From: Heterodera schachtii
Lineage: Eukaryota; Nematoda; Chromadorea; Rhabditida; Heteroderidae
Direction: 5' to 3'
DNA: 64,000 nucleotides
Assembly (NCBI GenBank): GCA_023374025.1
Contig: SIJG01000025.1
Span: 62,001 to 126,000 of the forward strand
Positions 1 through 13,525 of this stretch are shown here, one piece after another; within the stretch, counting starts at the first letter, position 1; every line of letters starts with the position of its first letter. The notes below the pieces were generated by a model. It ran no database searches. It saw nothing but the letters and a program-made list of their open reading frames with translations, and was not told the origin of the DNA. A program made the translations under genes and the position numbers.

Positions 1-1545
1 TCAGTAAATTTATCAATGAATCTTTTATGAACATAAACGAAAATGAATTATTTGATTCATTCTTTTTATTTAAAAATATATAATTAATTTTACGTATTAA
101 GTGTACTATTTTGGTTATTTTATTTAAAATTTAAAAATTTAAACAAAGATTAAAAAAGACCAAACAGATGTAGAACTTTAAAAAAATAAACTAATCCAAG
201 TATGTTAGACTTCGGTGATTTTTAGAGTTAATGAATTTAATTATATTATTAATAATTATCAAAAATTTTTAATCTTAAAGTGTGAAAAGACAAAATGAAA
301 CCCAAAAGACACACAAAATAATCTGAGGAGAACTATGGATATATTTATGCCAAAACAAAAGGTTTTGCTTATTTTGATTCAAATAAAAATTTGTCATTTG
401 GCGGACATTTTCTTTTGCTTAAGTGGGAGTCGAATCAAAAAAATCACTTTGACTATATTTACCTAAAAAGGCTGAAGAAATGCAATTAAGGATAGTTTCC
501 TAAAATGCCAATTATTTCCGAAAAAAACTCTATGACTTTGCTTAAAAGTAGTGGAATTAAAAAAACTTGCAATATTCGACAGTTCGTTTTTTCCAATAGT
601 CTAATAACTCAAAAATTTTCTATAGTTTTTAAATTTTTTGGTCAATTTTTTCATAAATGCAACAATTGTCGGTAAAATACGATCAAATAGACCAGCTTGA
701 GAATATAAGTAAGTGTGAATTTTCTCGTATATCTATTAATGTCAAATTTTGGTGTGTTTGACCCCAAAACAAGAAACAATCGAAAAATATAAAATAAAAT
801 AAAACAATATTTATTTTTATTATTATTTTATTTTTTTGAAATTAAAACAAAAATTTATTTTAATGAAATGGACAAGGCGAACATTAAAATAATGATTGGA
901 ATTGGGTCATAGAAGCAAGAGGGTCAACGCAACACATGGTGAAAAGATAAAAAAATTTAATAGAATGAACGGAGGGAGGAGTAAAGGATGGGTATTTATG
1001 CAAAAACAAAATGGGGTCAATCAATATTAAATATTGTCCGAGTCGTTTTGGCGCCAGCCCGAGTTTGTAGTTGTAACTTTATTCATTGAGACCAAATAAA
1101 ACAAAAAAAAAAGTTAAAACAGAAATTACAAAATCGAAATTAATCTATTTTTAAATATTTTACGGGCTATAAATGTTTTTTTTTTACTGATTTTCCCAGC
1201 AAAACTCATTCTTTGACTTTGATTAAAGTATTCAAATGAAATGCTCATATTTTGGTCGTTCGACTAGCATTAAAAAATTCAGAATTATTATTTTTCAAAA
1301 ATGCCAATTGAGATTGTGAAATGTTAAAAACTAAGCCCGCAAAAATATAATGGAAAAAAATTGGTGAAGAAAAAGCAAAAAAAAAAATATTTACATGAAT
1401 GAGCGAAGATATGAAAGAAAAAAGTATAAAGGAAGTAAAAAATCATTAGCAATTTTTAATAGAAATTATTAAAAAAGATATAATAATGATTTTTTTTTTC
1501 ACGGAAAATGTTCCGCCCAAAAGCCCTCAGAAAAAAATAATACAT
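1..1545. other. AT-rich sequence without recognisable gene
   Basis: No exon chain, RNA gene or clear repeat is visible on either strand; homopolymer A/T tracts dominate. Confidence 0.5.
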
Positions 1546-1553
1546 TTACGGAG

Positions 1554-1980
1554 CAAGGGCGTAGCCAGACCCTTGGCTTCGGGGGGGGGGGGGGGCTGAA
1601 GTCAAAAATTCGATTTTTAGGGGTGTATTTTTCGTTTTTCAGTCGATATTTAGGGGGTGTATTTTTCGTTTTTTTAAATCACGAATTAAGGGGTGTATTT
1701 TACAAAATTTTTCGCCGTTTTTCGCCAAAAAATTATTATTTTTTGCAATTTTGGTCCCCATTTTTCAAAATATCGTAAAATGGGGGGGGGGGGGGGGGTC
1801 CGGCGGTGCCGATAGGCGCCGCCGGGAAAATTTTTGGGTATTTTAATGCATTTTGTTAAGAAATTGCTTAAAATTTCAAGAAAATTTACTGAAAATTTTT
1901 TCTTTTTTCGGTTTCGGGGGGGGGGGGGGGAGGAGGAGGCTTTAGCCCCCTCAGCCCCCCCCCCCCTGCCTACGCCCTTG
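1554..1980. mobile_element. hAT-type MITE, 427 bp, 8-bp target duplication
   Basis: The left end reads CAAGGGCGTAGCCAG and the right end is its near-perfect inverse, CTGCCTACGCCCTTG. The element is flanked by the direct repeat TTACGGAG at 1546-1553 and 1981-1988. An 8-bp duplication is the hallmark of hAT transposition. The interior has G runs of 15 or more bases and no transposase, so the element is non-autonomous. A similar internal segment containing GGCGGTGCCGATAGGCGCCG recurs near 23690-23715. Confidence 0.85.
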
Positions 1981-1988
1981 TTACGGAG

Positions 1989-2653
1989 GTAAATAAAAGA
2001 ACAAGATAAAAAAGAAAATATTGATTGTAATTGGTTCATAGAAGTGAAGACGGGAACTATGTGATGGTGAAATGATAAAATTTAATGGGAATAATGGAGG
2101 GATTGTTTCTGCAAAAAAAAAAACGGATCAATAATAATGTTGCGATGCAAAAATTAAACTGACATAATGCCACAATGAACATAGGATTGAACGCGCGACT
2201 AAAGTCTTAGAAAATCCATGGAAATATGTGCTGAGTCCCCTCATTTATGAGTAAAATATTTAATATTTAAAAACTTTGTAAATTTTCTGAATTCTAATAC
2301 TAAATTTGAATTTTGGCGAAATTTATATGTTTACAAAAAGGATCGGGGACTTTTTTCAGAATTTACCAAAATATTTGCTCATTTTGGGGTTGCCCGAACA
2401 CATGGACTGGTAAATTTATGTATCTGATCATTTCAATGAAATATTTTCCAGAAATATTTGGCATTTGTTAATCATTTTTAATGGGATGTTCTTGTAGACT
2501 AAGGATGGCTTTTGCAATCTTTTTTAATATTTTACCATTTTATTTTGAATAATTTTCATCAAAATTCACAAAATGAAAGACGAAAAAACATTACGAAGCA
2601 TTTTTGAAACTGCAAATTTCTTCACTTTTCACCGCACAATTGCTCCCCTTCAT
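1989..2653. other. Downstream flank of the helicase gene
   Basis: AT-rich sequence with no recognisable feature; it contains the presumed 3' untranslated region of the minus-strand helicase gene ending at 2654. Confidence 0.4.
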
Positions 2654-5600
2654 TTATTTGTTCACCTCCACCAAAGCATGCTGAAAAATTGAATAAATCA
2701 TAAAGAAAATTATTTTTAATTATTTTAAATAAATTTCTACCATTAACGTGGTTGGTTGGAAAAGCATCTCAATCTGTGAAAGAAAAAATTTTAAATACAA
2801 AAATTATTATGGGAAATAAACAAATTAAAATAAAAGTTTAAATCTTTTCTTAAAGAAAAACTGTTTTATCTTAGAATAAAAACAAACAACAAATTTAAAT
2901 ATTATATAATATTTAAGAATTTCGAAAAAAGTATTCCCGAAATTTCGAAATTTAAGCCGGCGCACAGAAAAACCCAAAAATTTTCCACCTGGTCTACTTC
3001 TATACAGCGTCCACCATATCGATTCTTCAGAATCTAAATTTAAAACATATTTAAAAAATTAAATAATTTTTCATTTTTATTTACATAAAGAAATTTTCTG
3101 AATCGTCTGCGATCATCAAAGTCACGGCGTCGCTGGATGACCAACACATTATCTGCCTAAAAATAATAGAAAAATTAGAGCCAAGGATTTTAAATAATAA
3201 AAATTCAAAAATCCAAATAATTAAATAATATTTATGAAAAAATGCAAAAAAAAAAAAAGAAATGAAAATTATTTTTAAGACAAAAAAATATTTTTTATTT
3301 TAAATAATAAAAAGCTTACTTCTTGTGCTATTTTAGCTGAAGCTCCGCCAATGTGTTGGAGCTCATAATAGCCTTGCTAAATTATGTTTTTTTTTAATAA
3401 GAGCAAATTTCGATATAAACCTCATTAGGTTCCCTCACAGGGTGAACTACCTAAAAATGGAAAAATGGAAAAAATTGATAATTTTTAAATATGTTTTTCG
3501 ACCAATGTTATGTGAAGTTCCTGATTGTTTGCCAATCGCCGTAACATGCTCACAAATCTGTCCTTAAATTTAGAAATTTTTATCAAAATTTTGGCGACAA
3601 TTTGTAATTTTGCCTATTTTTTTATTTACAATTTGAAAAATTGAATTATTGCAAAATTTCGCCTGTTTTCCCAGTAATTTTACAGTTGACCATCTTTCGC
3701 TAAATTTAGCCAATTTTTAGTCTATTTTGTTGAATTTTGAATGTTTTAAATTAATTAATCGGCTTTTTTAATTTTATGATGAAAACTGCCAGAGAATTTA
3801 TTCCAATTTTGGCATTTTTTGACACACCTGTTGATGGATTCTTTCACTGGCACTCATTGTGTCAATGCTAACAGTTGCCAAATCAACCAGTGATTGCTAA
3901 TCAAACAAAAAATTATTTAATGTTTATAAATTTGTTATTTTGTAGCGCAGCCTTACCAAATTGTCGATCACCAAATGCTGTAAAAATAAATATAAAATGC
4001 CAAACATTTTTTTTTGGAAAATCGTTTTTACTTGTATGCCGCTTGTGATCACTTGATCTCGAATTGCCTAAAACCGGTGATATAATTGAGAAATTATTTG
4101 AGATAATGATTGTGATCAGGGGAGGGGGCTAACCAAATAATGCTGTTGACAAAAATTCATGATCATTAATTAGCTTTTTCAAAATTAATAAATTTTCAAA
4201 CCAAAAATTTTGGTCAAGTAAAAAAAAGTAAAATTTTTGTAAAATTTTCATTTTGAGGTGTATTCAAAAAATTTTTTAGTTCAATCCTTAGAAAAGCATT
4301 ATTTATATTTATAGTATTTTGTGATTAAGTTTTGAAAAATGCTGAAAATTTTCCAAAAATTGCTAAAACGCCGAAACATTAAAATTCATCTAAATATTTT
4401 CCCTTTTTTGAAAATTTTTGTTGGAACTTAGGTTAAAATGAACAATTTAAAATTTATAAATTTAAATTAATTTCTTTCTATTATCATTTTTCAGAAAAAA
4501 ATCTTAAGCTTTTTTCACTGCATTCATTAATTGTTAATTTTTCTATAGAATAGTTATTAATGGGCAAAGTTTTTACCGTTAAATGTTCCAAAAAATCAAA
4601 TCATCAATCAGCTAATTAATGTTTCTGCTATCCTTTAATATAGTCCGCCAAATCTCTCACGTCAGAAATCTCCTTCAACGTTTTGTCCCGGAATTCGTCC
4701 GACTTCATGATCAACAGGTCACCCTGAGTCCGTTCAAATTTGTCCAACCACATTTCAACCGATGAATGGTCTTGGCGTTGAAGAGGCGCCCTAAAAGCAA
4801 TTAACATTCGGTTTAAAGCCATGCTTTATCCATTCAAATCCCTCCAATTTGCTTAAAATAAAGCATTTTTTGAAAATAAATTTTTGCTGGACAGAATGCC
4901 AAAAATCCGTAGGATTTAAACAATAATCATTTACGCATACTTTGATCGGGCGGAAAAGAATGCATGTGAGCGTGCCCGAGCCTGGCTTCGCACATGTGAT
5001 GGCCTATTTTGGGACGGGATTTGAATGGATTTTCGTATAAAATATAGAAAAAACAAAAAATAATTTAAATATCGAAATTGCTCAACTATCAATACGGTAG
5101 CTATCATTAAAGACATAATTTACCCGGCAAATTGGATGATCATCCACTTGAGAATCTGGGGACAAATAGTGAGTGGTACTGTAGTGCGCCAATCATTGTA
5201 ACAGTAATCAAGCATACCTTATCCTCTGGCATTTCAAAATTGCAAAACAGCGTGCGTATCTGCGATTTGGCATTTAAAACGTAATGAATAGGGCGGCTAT
5301 AATCATATGCTTTTGCATATTTTTTCTGCGCATATGCTATTAAGAAAAGGGCTCAAAAATAGCATTTTTACGTTAAAATTTTTTCTATTTAGTGAAAATT
5401 ACAGTAGACGATTTACTACTATGCTGACTGCCTCACAGGCTCTCCAATTCTCACAGAACTACTTTTATTACTCTACCGTATCCTGCTTTCAGAAAGATCT
5501 TGTGGTAACATGCCCTTGGTGCTGTTTCTCTTATTGTCTCATAAGCTATTAATTCTTATCATAATACCGTACCCCCTGACTGTACAAATCCATAGAGTAC

Positions 5601-8600
5601 TCGCACAGAAAGGTTGTCTTCCCGTAATGACCACCACTGATCACGGTGATTTCACCAGGCCGAAAGCCGCGCAAATAATTGTTCAGCAGTGTGTAGCGGC
5701 GCCATTGTGCAATGCCGCCAAGTCGGCTTTTGCTCTACAAACCGTAAAATAGGGAAATAAAAAAATTTGCATTTTTAAACCAAAATCGAAAAATTTTTAA
5801 ATTTTCCCTTGGATTTTTTTTCGGAATATGTTTTCCAAAATCGAAAAATGCAATTTTTGATAATTTTTCAACACCTGCACAATTTCACTGCGAACCGCGT
5901 CTCTGAGATCGCCAACGGAACGGAAGCCTTTGTATCGGACGCGGACCGCGTCTTATTGGGGGAGGAGTATTGATAAACTTTTTATATAAAAAAATAATTA
6001 TGAAAATTTCAAATATAATATTATCATAAAATGCTCACCTTGAATATTATGAAGCACCTCTTTTGCACGACCATCGCGCAAAAGCTCAACCGGTCTCAGA
6101 GGAGCACTAAAAATGAAAAATTAATAAATTAATGACCAAATTTTACATTCTTGGCCAAAACACATTTAAAAATTTTTAATCAATAATTAAATTTATTTTT
6201 CATTTCATAACAAAAAAAAAACCAGGTGATTTCAAAGAAAAAAGGGTAGAAAATTTGAGAATTTATAACTAACACTTCAACAAATTATCATATGCAAAAA
6301 GTGAAGGGACGACCTTAAATTTTTTGGAATTATAAATGGATTATTAATAATTACGCCAAAAATAATTTTGAAAATTAAATTTGAAATTTTGATCCAATAA
6401 TTTTGCTTTTGAAATGTTAAAAAATAAAGTATTATTTTTTTTGGTATAAGAAAATAAATCTGATAAATATTGCTTACGTGATGATGTAGCAGCGGGTGGC
6501 ATTCATGTAGGAAGCATAGCTTAACAATAGAATAACAAAAATTTAATTATCAATGAAAATTTAATTTACTCCTTGGCGAAACGTTCATGAATGCTGGGAA
6601 ACCTAGAAAAAAATAATAATTTTCAATTTTATTTTTTTCTAATTAGCCTACTAATTACCAAAGATAAACGAGGTCAAAGTCCTCCAAATATGGCAACACC
6701 GACTGATCAAATCGTTCACCCTTCGGCAGGGATAAAGCGGGGATTCCGTTGCTCGCATCGTACACAGCCTTTAACAATAAAAGAAGGAAATAAATTTTAA
6801 TCTATCAAAAATTTGTAATAAAAATTATATAAAATACCTTTTTAAAGTTTAATTTTTATTATAGATTCATTTTAAAAAATTAATTTAAAAATAATAATAA
6901 ATACTAAAAATTGTTGTCTGAATTTTCAAATACAAACAAAAATAATATTGAAAATTTTTTATTAATTGGATTAAATTCGTTTTTTTAAATACGATTTAAT
7001 AATGAATTAATTATTCAATTGGAATTTCAAGTACCAATGCATCCCGCTCGTTTGTGGTCAACACCACGCGATTGTCAAATTGGGTGAGCATGTGTAAGCC
7101 GAACATGCCGGTAAAGCGTGCCTTGCTAAATTGGAATTTGTCTACGGTTTTGAAGCTATACTGTACCCTTCCTATACAGTATAACTAGTACAACATTTTT
7201 ATTTACATAAATGTTTTATTTTTTTGTTGCAATAAATTCGTTAAAGTGGTAGCAAAGTGGAAAAATGAATCTCCGTGCGGAACCGACCCAAATGATTTGC
7301 TCAAAATAATGTTAAAACTTAGGAAAATTAAAGCAAATAATTAGTCCAAAAATAGAAATGTATGAAAATAAAATGCCGACTTAGAAGTTTTGAAAACGGA
7401 TAACAAACAACCCAATCAAAAAATCATTTAAAAAAAGATAATTAAATTAATTTCTCATACAATTTTTATTAAATATAAATAAGGGCTGAATCTTAATTGC
7501 CCTAATTTAGGCTCACTCCTCCGTGCTCGGGTAGTTCTCCTTGATCAGCTTTTCGCCCACCCGTCTGATCAGTTTCAGCCCTGTGGGCAACCGATTGCGC
7601 GTGGACGGGCCACGATAGCGCGGGTAGCAAATTGCGGGCTGATCAAAATGGTCCATGTGACCTTTGACATGGTATTGGGACAACGTTTCGGACGAAATTT
7701 TCTGTAAAAAAAATATATATATACGAGAAAAGACATTTTTTAGAATTATTGACTTTCACATTCAATGACTGATCAAGAAAATCATGAAATTGATTAAATG
7801 ATAAGAAAAAGTGGCGAGATATGATCAGATAAATCAACTTATTATATCTGTATCTAAAAGTCCAGGGCAAGGATTTATGGTAGGGTTGCTCCCCGACCCC
7901 TCGGGGGGCAAAATGTCGGGGGCCGGGGACCTCGGGGAGCGACATGTCGGGGGTCGGGGCGGGGAATAGGCCCAAAAATGTCGGGGATCGGGGTCGGGGA
8001 GCTCGGGGACGGGGAGCAATCCTAATTTATGGTGCTTAAAAACGCATAAACATATACCTAAATAAATGTTAAAATCCTGAAAAATTTGGTAAAATATAGG
8101 TCCGGATAAAATTTGAAAAAGTAGGAGGCAAATCTGTTAAAGATATTTTATGCAGATCAAATACGATCATTTTTGAATTTTAGGATACGATCATTTTTGA
8201 ATTTTAGGTAGATTCTTTCGAATGTTTTAAAATAACTTTTTATTATAACAAGTGTTCGCAAGTTTAAGATGCGAAAATATGGTAATTCAAAGCTTGTTAA
8301 AATTTTCATTTTTTTTTGTTTGTTCATTTAAAAATAAATAATTATTAAATAAATTTGTTTGTAAAAATCTTACGTCAATTCCCAATTGTGCACGCAAAGA
8401 ACGAAATCTGCAAGAAAAGAAAAGTTCTCAATATATTTTATTAAGCCAGGAAAATTTTTTTTTTTAAATTTAAAGAAATAAATTACAAATAATAGAGTTC
8501 GACATTTGAAAAAGCTGGACCCAAATTTAGACATTGATTCCATACAGCCATGAACTGAATTTTTAATACAAAAATCCACCAAAATTCAGGTCCAGAAAAA

Positions 8601-11600
8601 TTCAGGCTTAAATCTAGCCAAGACCAGGTCGAACTCTACAAAATGTTAAACAATTTTTCTAAATATTAAAATAAAGTTCTTTCTATATGCTTTTACGCTG
8701 AATTTACTAACTTTCTAAAAAAATATATTAGAAAAGTACCTAACCAAAAGTCAAAAAAAAAAATCGTAAAATTGCCAATCTGGCACAACAAAATACAGTT
8801 TCGGCATTGTCACTGCACTTACTCCGTCTGGTCCTCCACATTTCGAATTTCGCCCAGCTCAACAGCTTCCGACCAAATGTGCCGTATGCGTGGGTCCGAT
8901 GCGGGTGCCATCATCCGATCTCGTTGCAATGATTGTTGTTGTTGCTGATCAGCGGTGTCGCCAAGGCTGATGGAGGTGCCGGATTTGGTGCTCTCCTTCG
9001 TCGGCAACATATGCGGGGAGACGTCACGGCGTGGCATTTGCTGTCGTTTAAGCGGCTGATCAGCTAAATTGATTAATTTGAAAATTAATGTTAATATATC
9101 ATTAATCGAAAATTTAAAAATAAGTTGACATAAAACTATTTTTTAATGCCTATACAATTTGGGAGCAGCTCGTTTCCCCCCCCCCCCCCTCCCGAAAAAT
9201 CTTTTCAAAAAAAATTCCAAAATATTTTAATGAATTTTTCATAAAAAAAAATTTCAAAAAAATTGTTTTTTGAAAAACTTGTACTTTTTTTCATAATTTT
9301 ATGATGAATTATTAAGTTTTTTCAAGAAATTTTCAAAAAAAAAAATATTCAAGAAAAGTCCATAAATGGTATTTCTTTTAAGATTTTAACAAAAACATGA
9401 AAACCAAATATTTGATTAAATAAAAATTCCTCAAAAACCTTCCACTTTTGGAAAATTGTCCTTTCTGTTTTTAATAATGCCAAAAAACTTTGCAAGGATT
9501 TTTTATTTTTTTTTTTTTTATACAAAGCTTTGCCTTTTTATGTATCTATCCTTGTCAATGAATTTGCTTCGCTGATTAGCTTTTACCAAGATCAGTGTCC
9601 TGGGCAGGCTCTTCAAAACTTAGTGTCTTTCCAGGCGACGGCGCCGGAAGGCTTTGTTCGTCCAGCAGATTGCCGCCGCCGACGCCGCGCGGTTCCGGCG
9701 CAGCAAGCGGCAGTGATCGCGGAACGTCCCTGGCGGTGCCCAAATCGCTGGTCCGGATCAGCAAATTGTCCGCGCTTGCTGAGTGCGCTTGTTGGCGCAG
9801 CAGGCGGCGACGCGCGTGCGACGCGTCGGGCGGTGCGGGTGGTAGTGGCGTAAATGAGGCAACTGTTGCGGAGCCGGACACTCCGCCAACCGGTGATTCC
9901 TTTTCGGCAACACTAAATTCAAAATTGCGTTGAAAGGGACATATTGGCGTCGCCCGTGACCGGAAAATGCGTCAGTGGAAAATGCGTCAGTAGAAAATGC
10001 GTCAGTGGAAAATGCGTCAGTGAAAAAATATTTTGAAATAAGTAAAATTCTATAACATATCATTCTGAATCCCGAACCCCGGCCCCTGAATTCGAAAGAA
10101 AAACCGAAAAGTCAAAATTTTCGAAATTAAGTGTTTTAAATTTTCGCTGACGCATTTTCTAGTGACGCTTTTTCCACTGACGCATTTTCCGGTCGCCGCG
10201 TCGCCAACTTTAAAAGGGCATAAGTTTTTTCCTAGTCAACCAAATTTCATATCTTTTATCATTCGGTGCGTCTAAGTTTTCTCTGTTATCTTGCCAAATT
10301 TCAATAATTATATTATGTTTCAAAAAAAAGATATGGCGCGCGACACCCAAATGAACAGAAAAGTCAATTTTTGTGATTGTTGTCCATAATTTTTTGTGTC
10401 CGACATTTTTATGGAATTCGCAAAAGTGATTAATGGCTACCATCTCAATTTAATACAAAAAATTTGCTTTTTCACTAATTTGTTTAATCAATTGAGGGCA
10501 CATTTTGGGCATTTGACCGATTTGAATTTTAGCGAATTAGGCTAATTAGCTATAATTAATTGGCGTCAGAGACTGAAAGTTTGACTAGAGTCGAGACTCT
10601 CGAATAACAGCATCAGAATTTCACAGCCCATTGTGTGCCATCAGAGAAAAAGGATAACAAAATTTAGCAGGTAGACAAACAGAGGAAAATGGCCAATGAA
10701 AAATGTGCGCCCATTACGAAAAGAGTGAATTTACTCTTGGGGGACACGATAATCATTTCTTTCTTTTTTTTTCATTTATGGGGACGAACAATTTTTGGCA
10801 CGGCACCCCAATTGCGGGGGTGGTGGAATTGGGGGGCTTTCTTTGGTTATGGCCCCCTTCTGAGACGCTTTTCGGCGATAATTGTTTCCGCACTTTGGAA
10901 AATGTTTTTGCCCCCGGCGCTACCCATTAGAAGGCGTCAAAGACTCTGTCTATGTATTTTTTTTTGTTGCAGAAAATGGTTGAAAAATGGATGAATAAAT
11001 TTTAAAAAACAAAATATATATATATATATATATATATATTTGTGGAATTTTTTTTTGTTTTGGTGGTATTTGGCATTATATTTAATGTCATGAGGTAGAA
11101 AAACTATTTAATTATGGTATTGGTAATTTCTTGAAATGCTTATTATATACCTAAGTAGAAATGACAAATTCCATGAATTTTAAGTCATGCAAGCTAAATT
11201 AAGATTTTTTAAAAAATTTATAAAATTTTTTTACAAATTTTAACTATTATTTTTAAGGCTTTTTTATGTTGGCCTCTATTTTTGAATTAAAAATGGCTTC
11301 TGCGGAATATTTTTCCTGGTTTAGACATTTGCATTTGGTTCCCTGGACTTATATGGCACAAAGTGCTAATAGTTTCTCCACCCATTTTCCAATTCCTCAC
11401 AGCAACGGGTGCCGGTGCCGTTCCAGCACCACGAACGGTTCGTCTGGGTCAGTCTCGGACGGCGGTGCCACAAACAGGCCCATCTGAGTGAAATTGACTA
11501 GTGCTGCTGGTTGTTGTACGCGTCCGCAAGTCGTCGCAGCTGGCGCAGCCGTGCCACGCACGAGACAAGCGTCGCGGCCGCAACTGGTGTCGCGCGACGA

Positions 11601-12149
11601 CCTGGCAATGGTGAGTGGCAGCCGGAACAGTACACCGCCACGCGCCGGCACCGCACCAACAGTATGCCGATCAGAATTGGAGGAACTGTTGCTACCGCTG
11701 ATCGTAGACGCTGGGGATAGGGAGGATACCGTACTGCTGGACGGTGACGGTGCAATTTTATGCCGATCAGTTGCTTGTTGGATCAAATTTGGCTGTAACG
11801 GTGGCTGTTTTGTTGGAAGTTTTTCGGCACCCGCGTGTTTGGCACATTCTGGGCAGTGCCGTTTTCGGCACTGGCACGGCACTGATTTTTCATTATGATA
11901 ATCGTCTTTGTTGGCATCATCAATGTCCTCCGACGAAGCGGTTTGCGGCATTTCTGTTCGTGTCCATGGCGTAGATTGTGCGGCACCAACTGTGCGCCGC
12001 TTCTTTGTGTGCCTTGGCGTTGCGCTGAGCCGGCATCGCTGTGCTGGGGTGGCACGCGTTTTGCCCAGTGGACAGTCTGCAAACATGGCACAATCGCATT
12101 GGTCCATCTTGGCATAAAGTGCCGAATTGGCGATTGGCATCGTGGACAT
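2654..12149 (-). CDS. TWNK: Mitochondrial replicative DNA helicase, Twinkle type (25 exons)
   Basis: This is a 5'-3' hexameric helicase of the mitochondrial replisome, expected in the mitochondrial matrix. Exons from 5' to 3': 11401-12149, 9587-9912, 8823-9063, 8374-8407, 7561-7701, 7035-7121, 6659-6768, 6570-6602, 6478-6519, 6039-6106, 5875-5951, 5573-5734, 5218-5259, 5124-5155, 4661-4790, 4032-4067, 3957-3977, 3828-3896, 3503-3562, 3421-3450, 3320-3376, 3085-3156, 2989-3033, 2741-2773, 2654-2680. All 24 junctions keep phase and give 907 residues (human Twinkle is about 684). Diagnostic pieces are SSETLSQY, the TOPRIM-like GIPALSLPKG, NYLRGFRPGEITV, a P-loop ending GKTTF, Walker B HLVIDNL, HITLVVHP, EADNVLVIQ and LKNRYGG. 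The P-loop is one residue shorter than in human Twinkle. The first exon, with two CxC clusters, is the least certain: its junction is in phase, but the ATG at 12149 is only the first in-frame one and the true start may lie upstream. Confidence 0.88.
7881..8024. mobile_element. hAT-type MITE, 144 bp, in a helicase intron
   Basis: The ends TAGGGTTGCTCCCCG and CGGGGAGCAATCCTA are inverse with one mismatch. The direct repeat ATTTATGG flanks it at 7873-7880 and 8025-8032, an 8-bp duplication as in hAT elements. The interior is a GC-rich tandem of GTCGGGG and CTCGGGG motifs. It lies in the intron between helicase exons 8374-8407 and 7561-7701. Confidence 0.85.
8495..8636. mobile_element. Possible small MITE with TA target
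   Basis: GAGTTCGAC at the left and GTCGAACTC at the right are perfect 9-bp inverted ends, each bordered by TA. It lies in a helicase intron. The repeats are short, so the call is tentative. Confidence 0.45.
9946..10205. mobile_element. Fold-back element built of GGAAAATGCGTCAGT repeats
   Basis: The left arm has four tandem copies of a 15-bp unit GGAAAATGCGTCAGT. The right arm carries the inverse motif, with CACTGACGCATTTTCCGGTC near 10177-10196. The outer ends GGCGTCGCC and GGCGACGCG are also nearly inverse. No target duplication was found. It lies in the first helicase intron. Confidence 0.6.
10206..11400. other. Rest of the first helicase intron
   Basis: It contains AT-rich sequence, a stretch at 10206-10440 resembling the 17.4-kb intronic repeat (AAGTTTTTTCC...), and a TA dinucleotide run at about 11016-11039. 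Open frames on the plus strand at 10689-10994 show no codon pattern or motif and are not called. Confidence 0.4.
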
Positions 12150-12215
12150 TGCCTCCAATGAAATGCTCTTCTTTTTTGCACCATTTTTGTAAGGTTGCAA
12201 TCGATTTGGGACCAC

Positions 12216-13525
12216 CTGCTGGTTCGGCTAGGATTTCACATTAGCGCAGACGCGAGGGTTGTTTTTTATTTAAAAATAAATTTAAATTTCGAAATAAACG
12301 AAATACAAATAATTTTTCGAAGAATCCGATACTTGGCATTTTTGGTTTTTTGATGAAAATTTCTTCCAAAAAATGCAAAATAATTTTTAATAATTTATAA
12401 ATGAAAACTCGTGATTATTAAATTTCAAAATTAATTTCTAATTTTTGCAATATTCCTTTTTAATTTTAGAAAAATTTTTTTCTCAAACCCGAAATTTTCG
12501 AATTTTTAATTATTATTAATTGTAAATTTTAAAAATTTCTTTACTTTGGCCGCATGTGAATTTCTTAATTTGCTGCTGCTGGCTTTTTGCTCATCATTAT
12601 AAAATGACACAGAACGATTGGGCATATTATTTCATTTATTAAAAGCACATTTTTGCCGCTACGCGTTAAAAATGTTTGGGAAAAGGCGGCTGAAATGGCA
12701 CTTTTTTGTGCCAAACTATTCAAAAGCTAACAAATGGTGGAAATGCCTCCAACTGTGAATTTTGCCATAATGAACTTTCGGTTTTAATGATTAAAATTAA
12801 AAAGCGTGGAAAATGGATTTATAATAAAAATTTTCCAACAAAATATTTAATTTGACCTAATTAAAGTAACTAGTTGCTCTTTATTTGTATAATTTGCATA
12901 ATTAATCAACTGTAAATTGAATAATTTTAATAATTATTTTTTTAAATTATGATTTTATAGGTGAGAAGAAGAGAAATTTTAACAAATTTTAAATTATTTG
13001 TAAGATTTTTTTGAAGGTAATGCCAGAAAAATGGCAAAGAAATTGGCCAATATATTTGGATTTGATGAACTTTGATCATTTTTGATCGTGTAACCCTTGG
13101 TTTTCTCTTTTGATTAAAAAAAATGCTAGCTAGAGAAAAATTTGATTGGATTATTTAATTCATATGGGATTTCCGAGTCAGATGATTTTCACTCATTGTC
13201 AGTTAGGCCTAGTTTGATTTTATTTCTAATCAAAAAATAATAATATTTATATACATATTCGACCACCATTGAAAAAGGAATAAAATACTCCTTTTCTCAA
13301 AAAAAAATATCAGAATTTTTGCGCAAATTTTCATTGATTATAACAAATTATTTATTATAAATTTATATAATATTATATTGATCTTTTTACAAAATTTTTT
13401 AAATTGATTTTTTTTTTTTGGTCAATAATTTTTACATTAGAAATTATAAATTATAATTTATATTTGATATACTCTTTATTATTACAAAAAAAATATTAAA
13501 TAACGACTACAGGCTAAAAATTTCG
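12216..13525. other. Intergenic, AT-rich
   Basis: No gene could be supported. The helicase promoter and any upstream non-coding exon should lie here or just inside 12150-12250. Confidence 0.35.

Noticed and set aside
1686..2039. 117-codon minus-strand frame with a Pro/Gly-rich product
   Set aside because: It lies within a MITE and its G/C runs; no coding signal.
4628..4822. Apparent C-terminal exon ending in a stop at 4628
   Set aside because: A strong in-phase GTGAGA donor at 4655-4660 splices to 4032-4067 and restores alignment with the Twinkle family; the stop lies in the intron.
10689..10994. 101-codon plus-strand frame inside the first helicase intron
   Set aside because: No recognisable motif, and an overlapping frame is open as well; the composition looks like noncoding GC-richer debris.
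11488..11898. 136-codon plus-strand frame
   Set aside because: It is antisense to the GC-rich first helicase exon, and the open frame follows from that exon's codon use.
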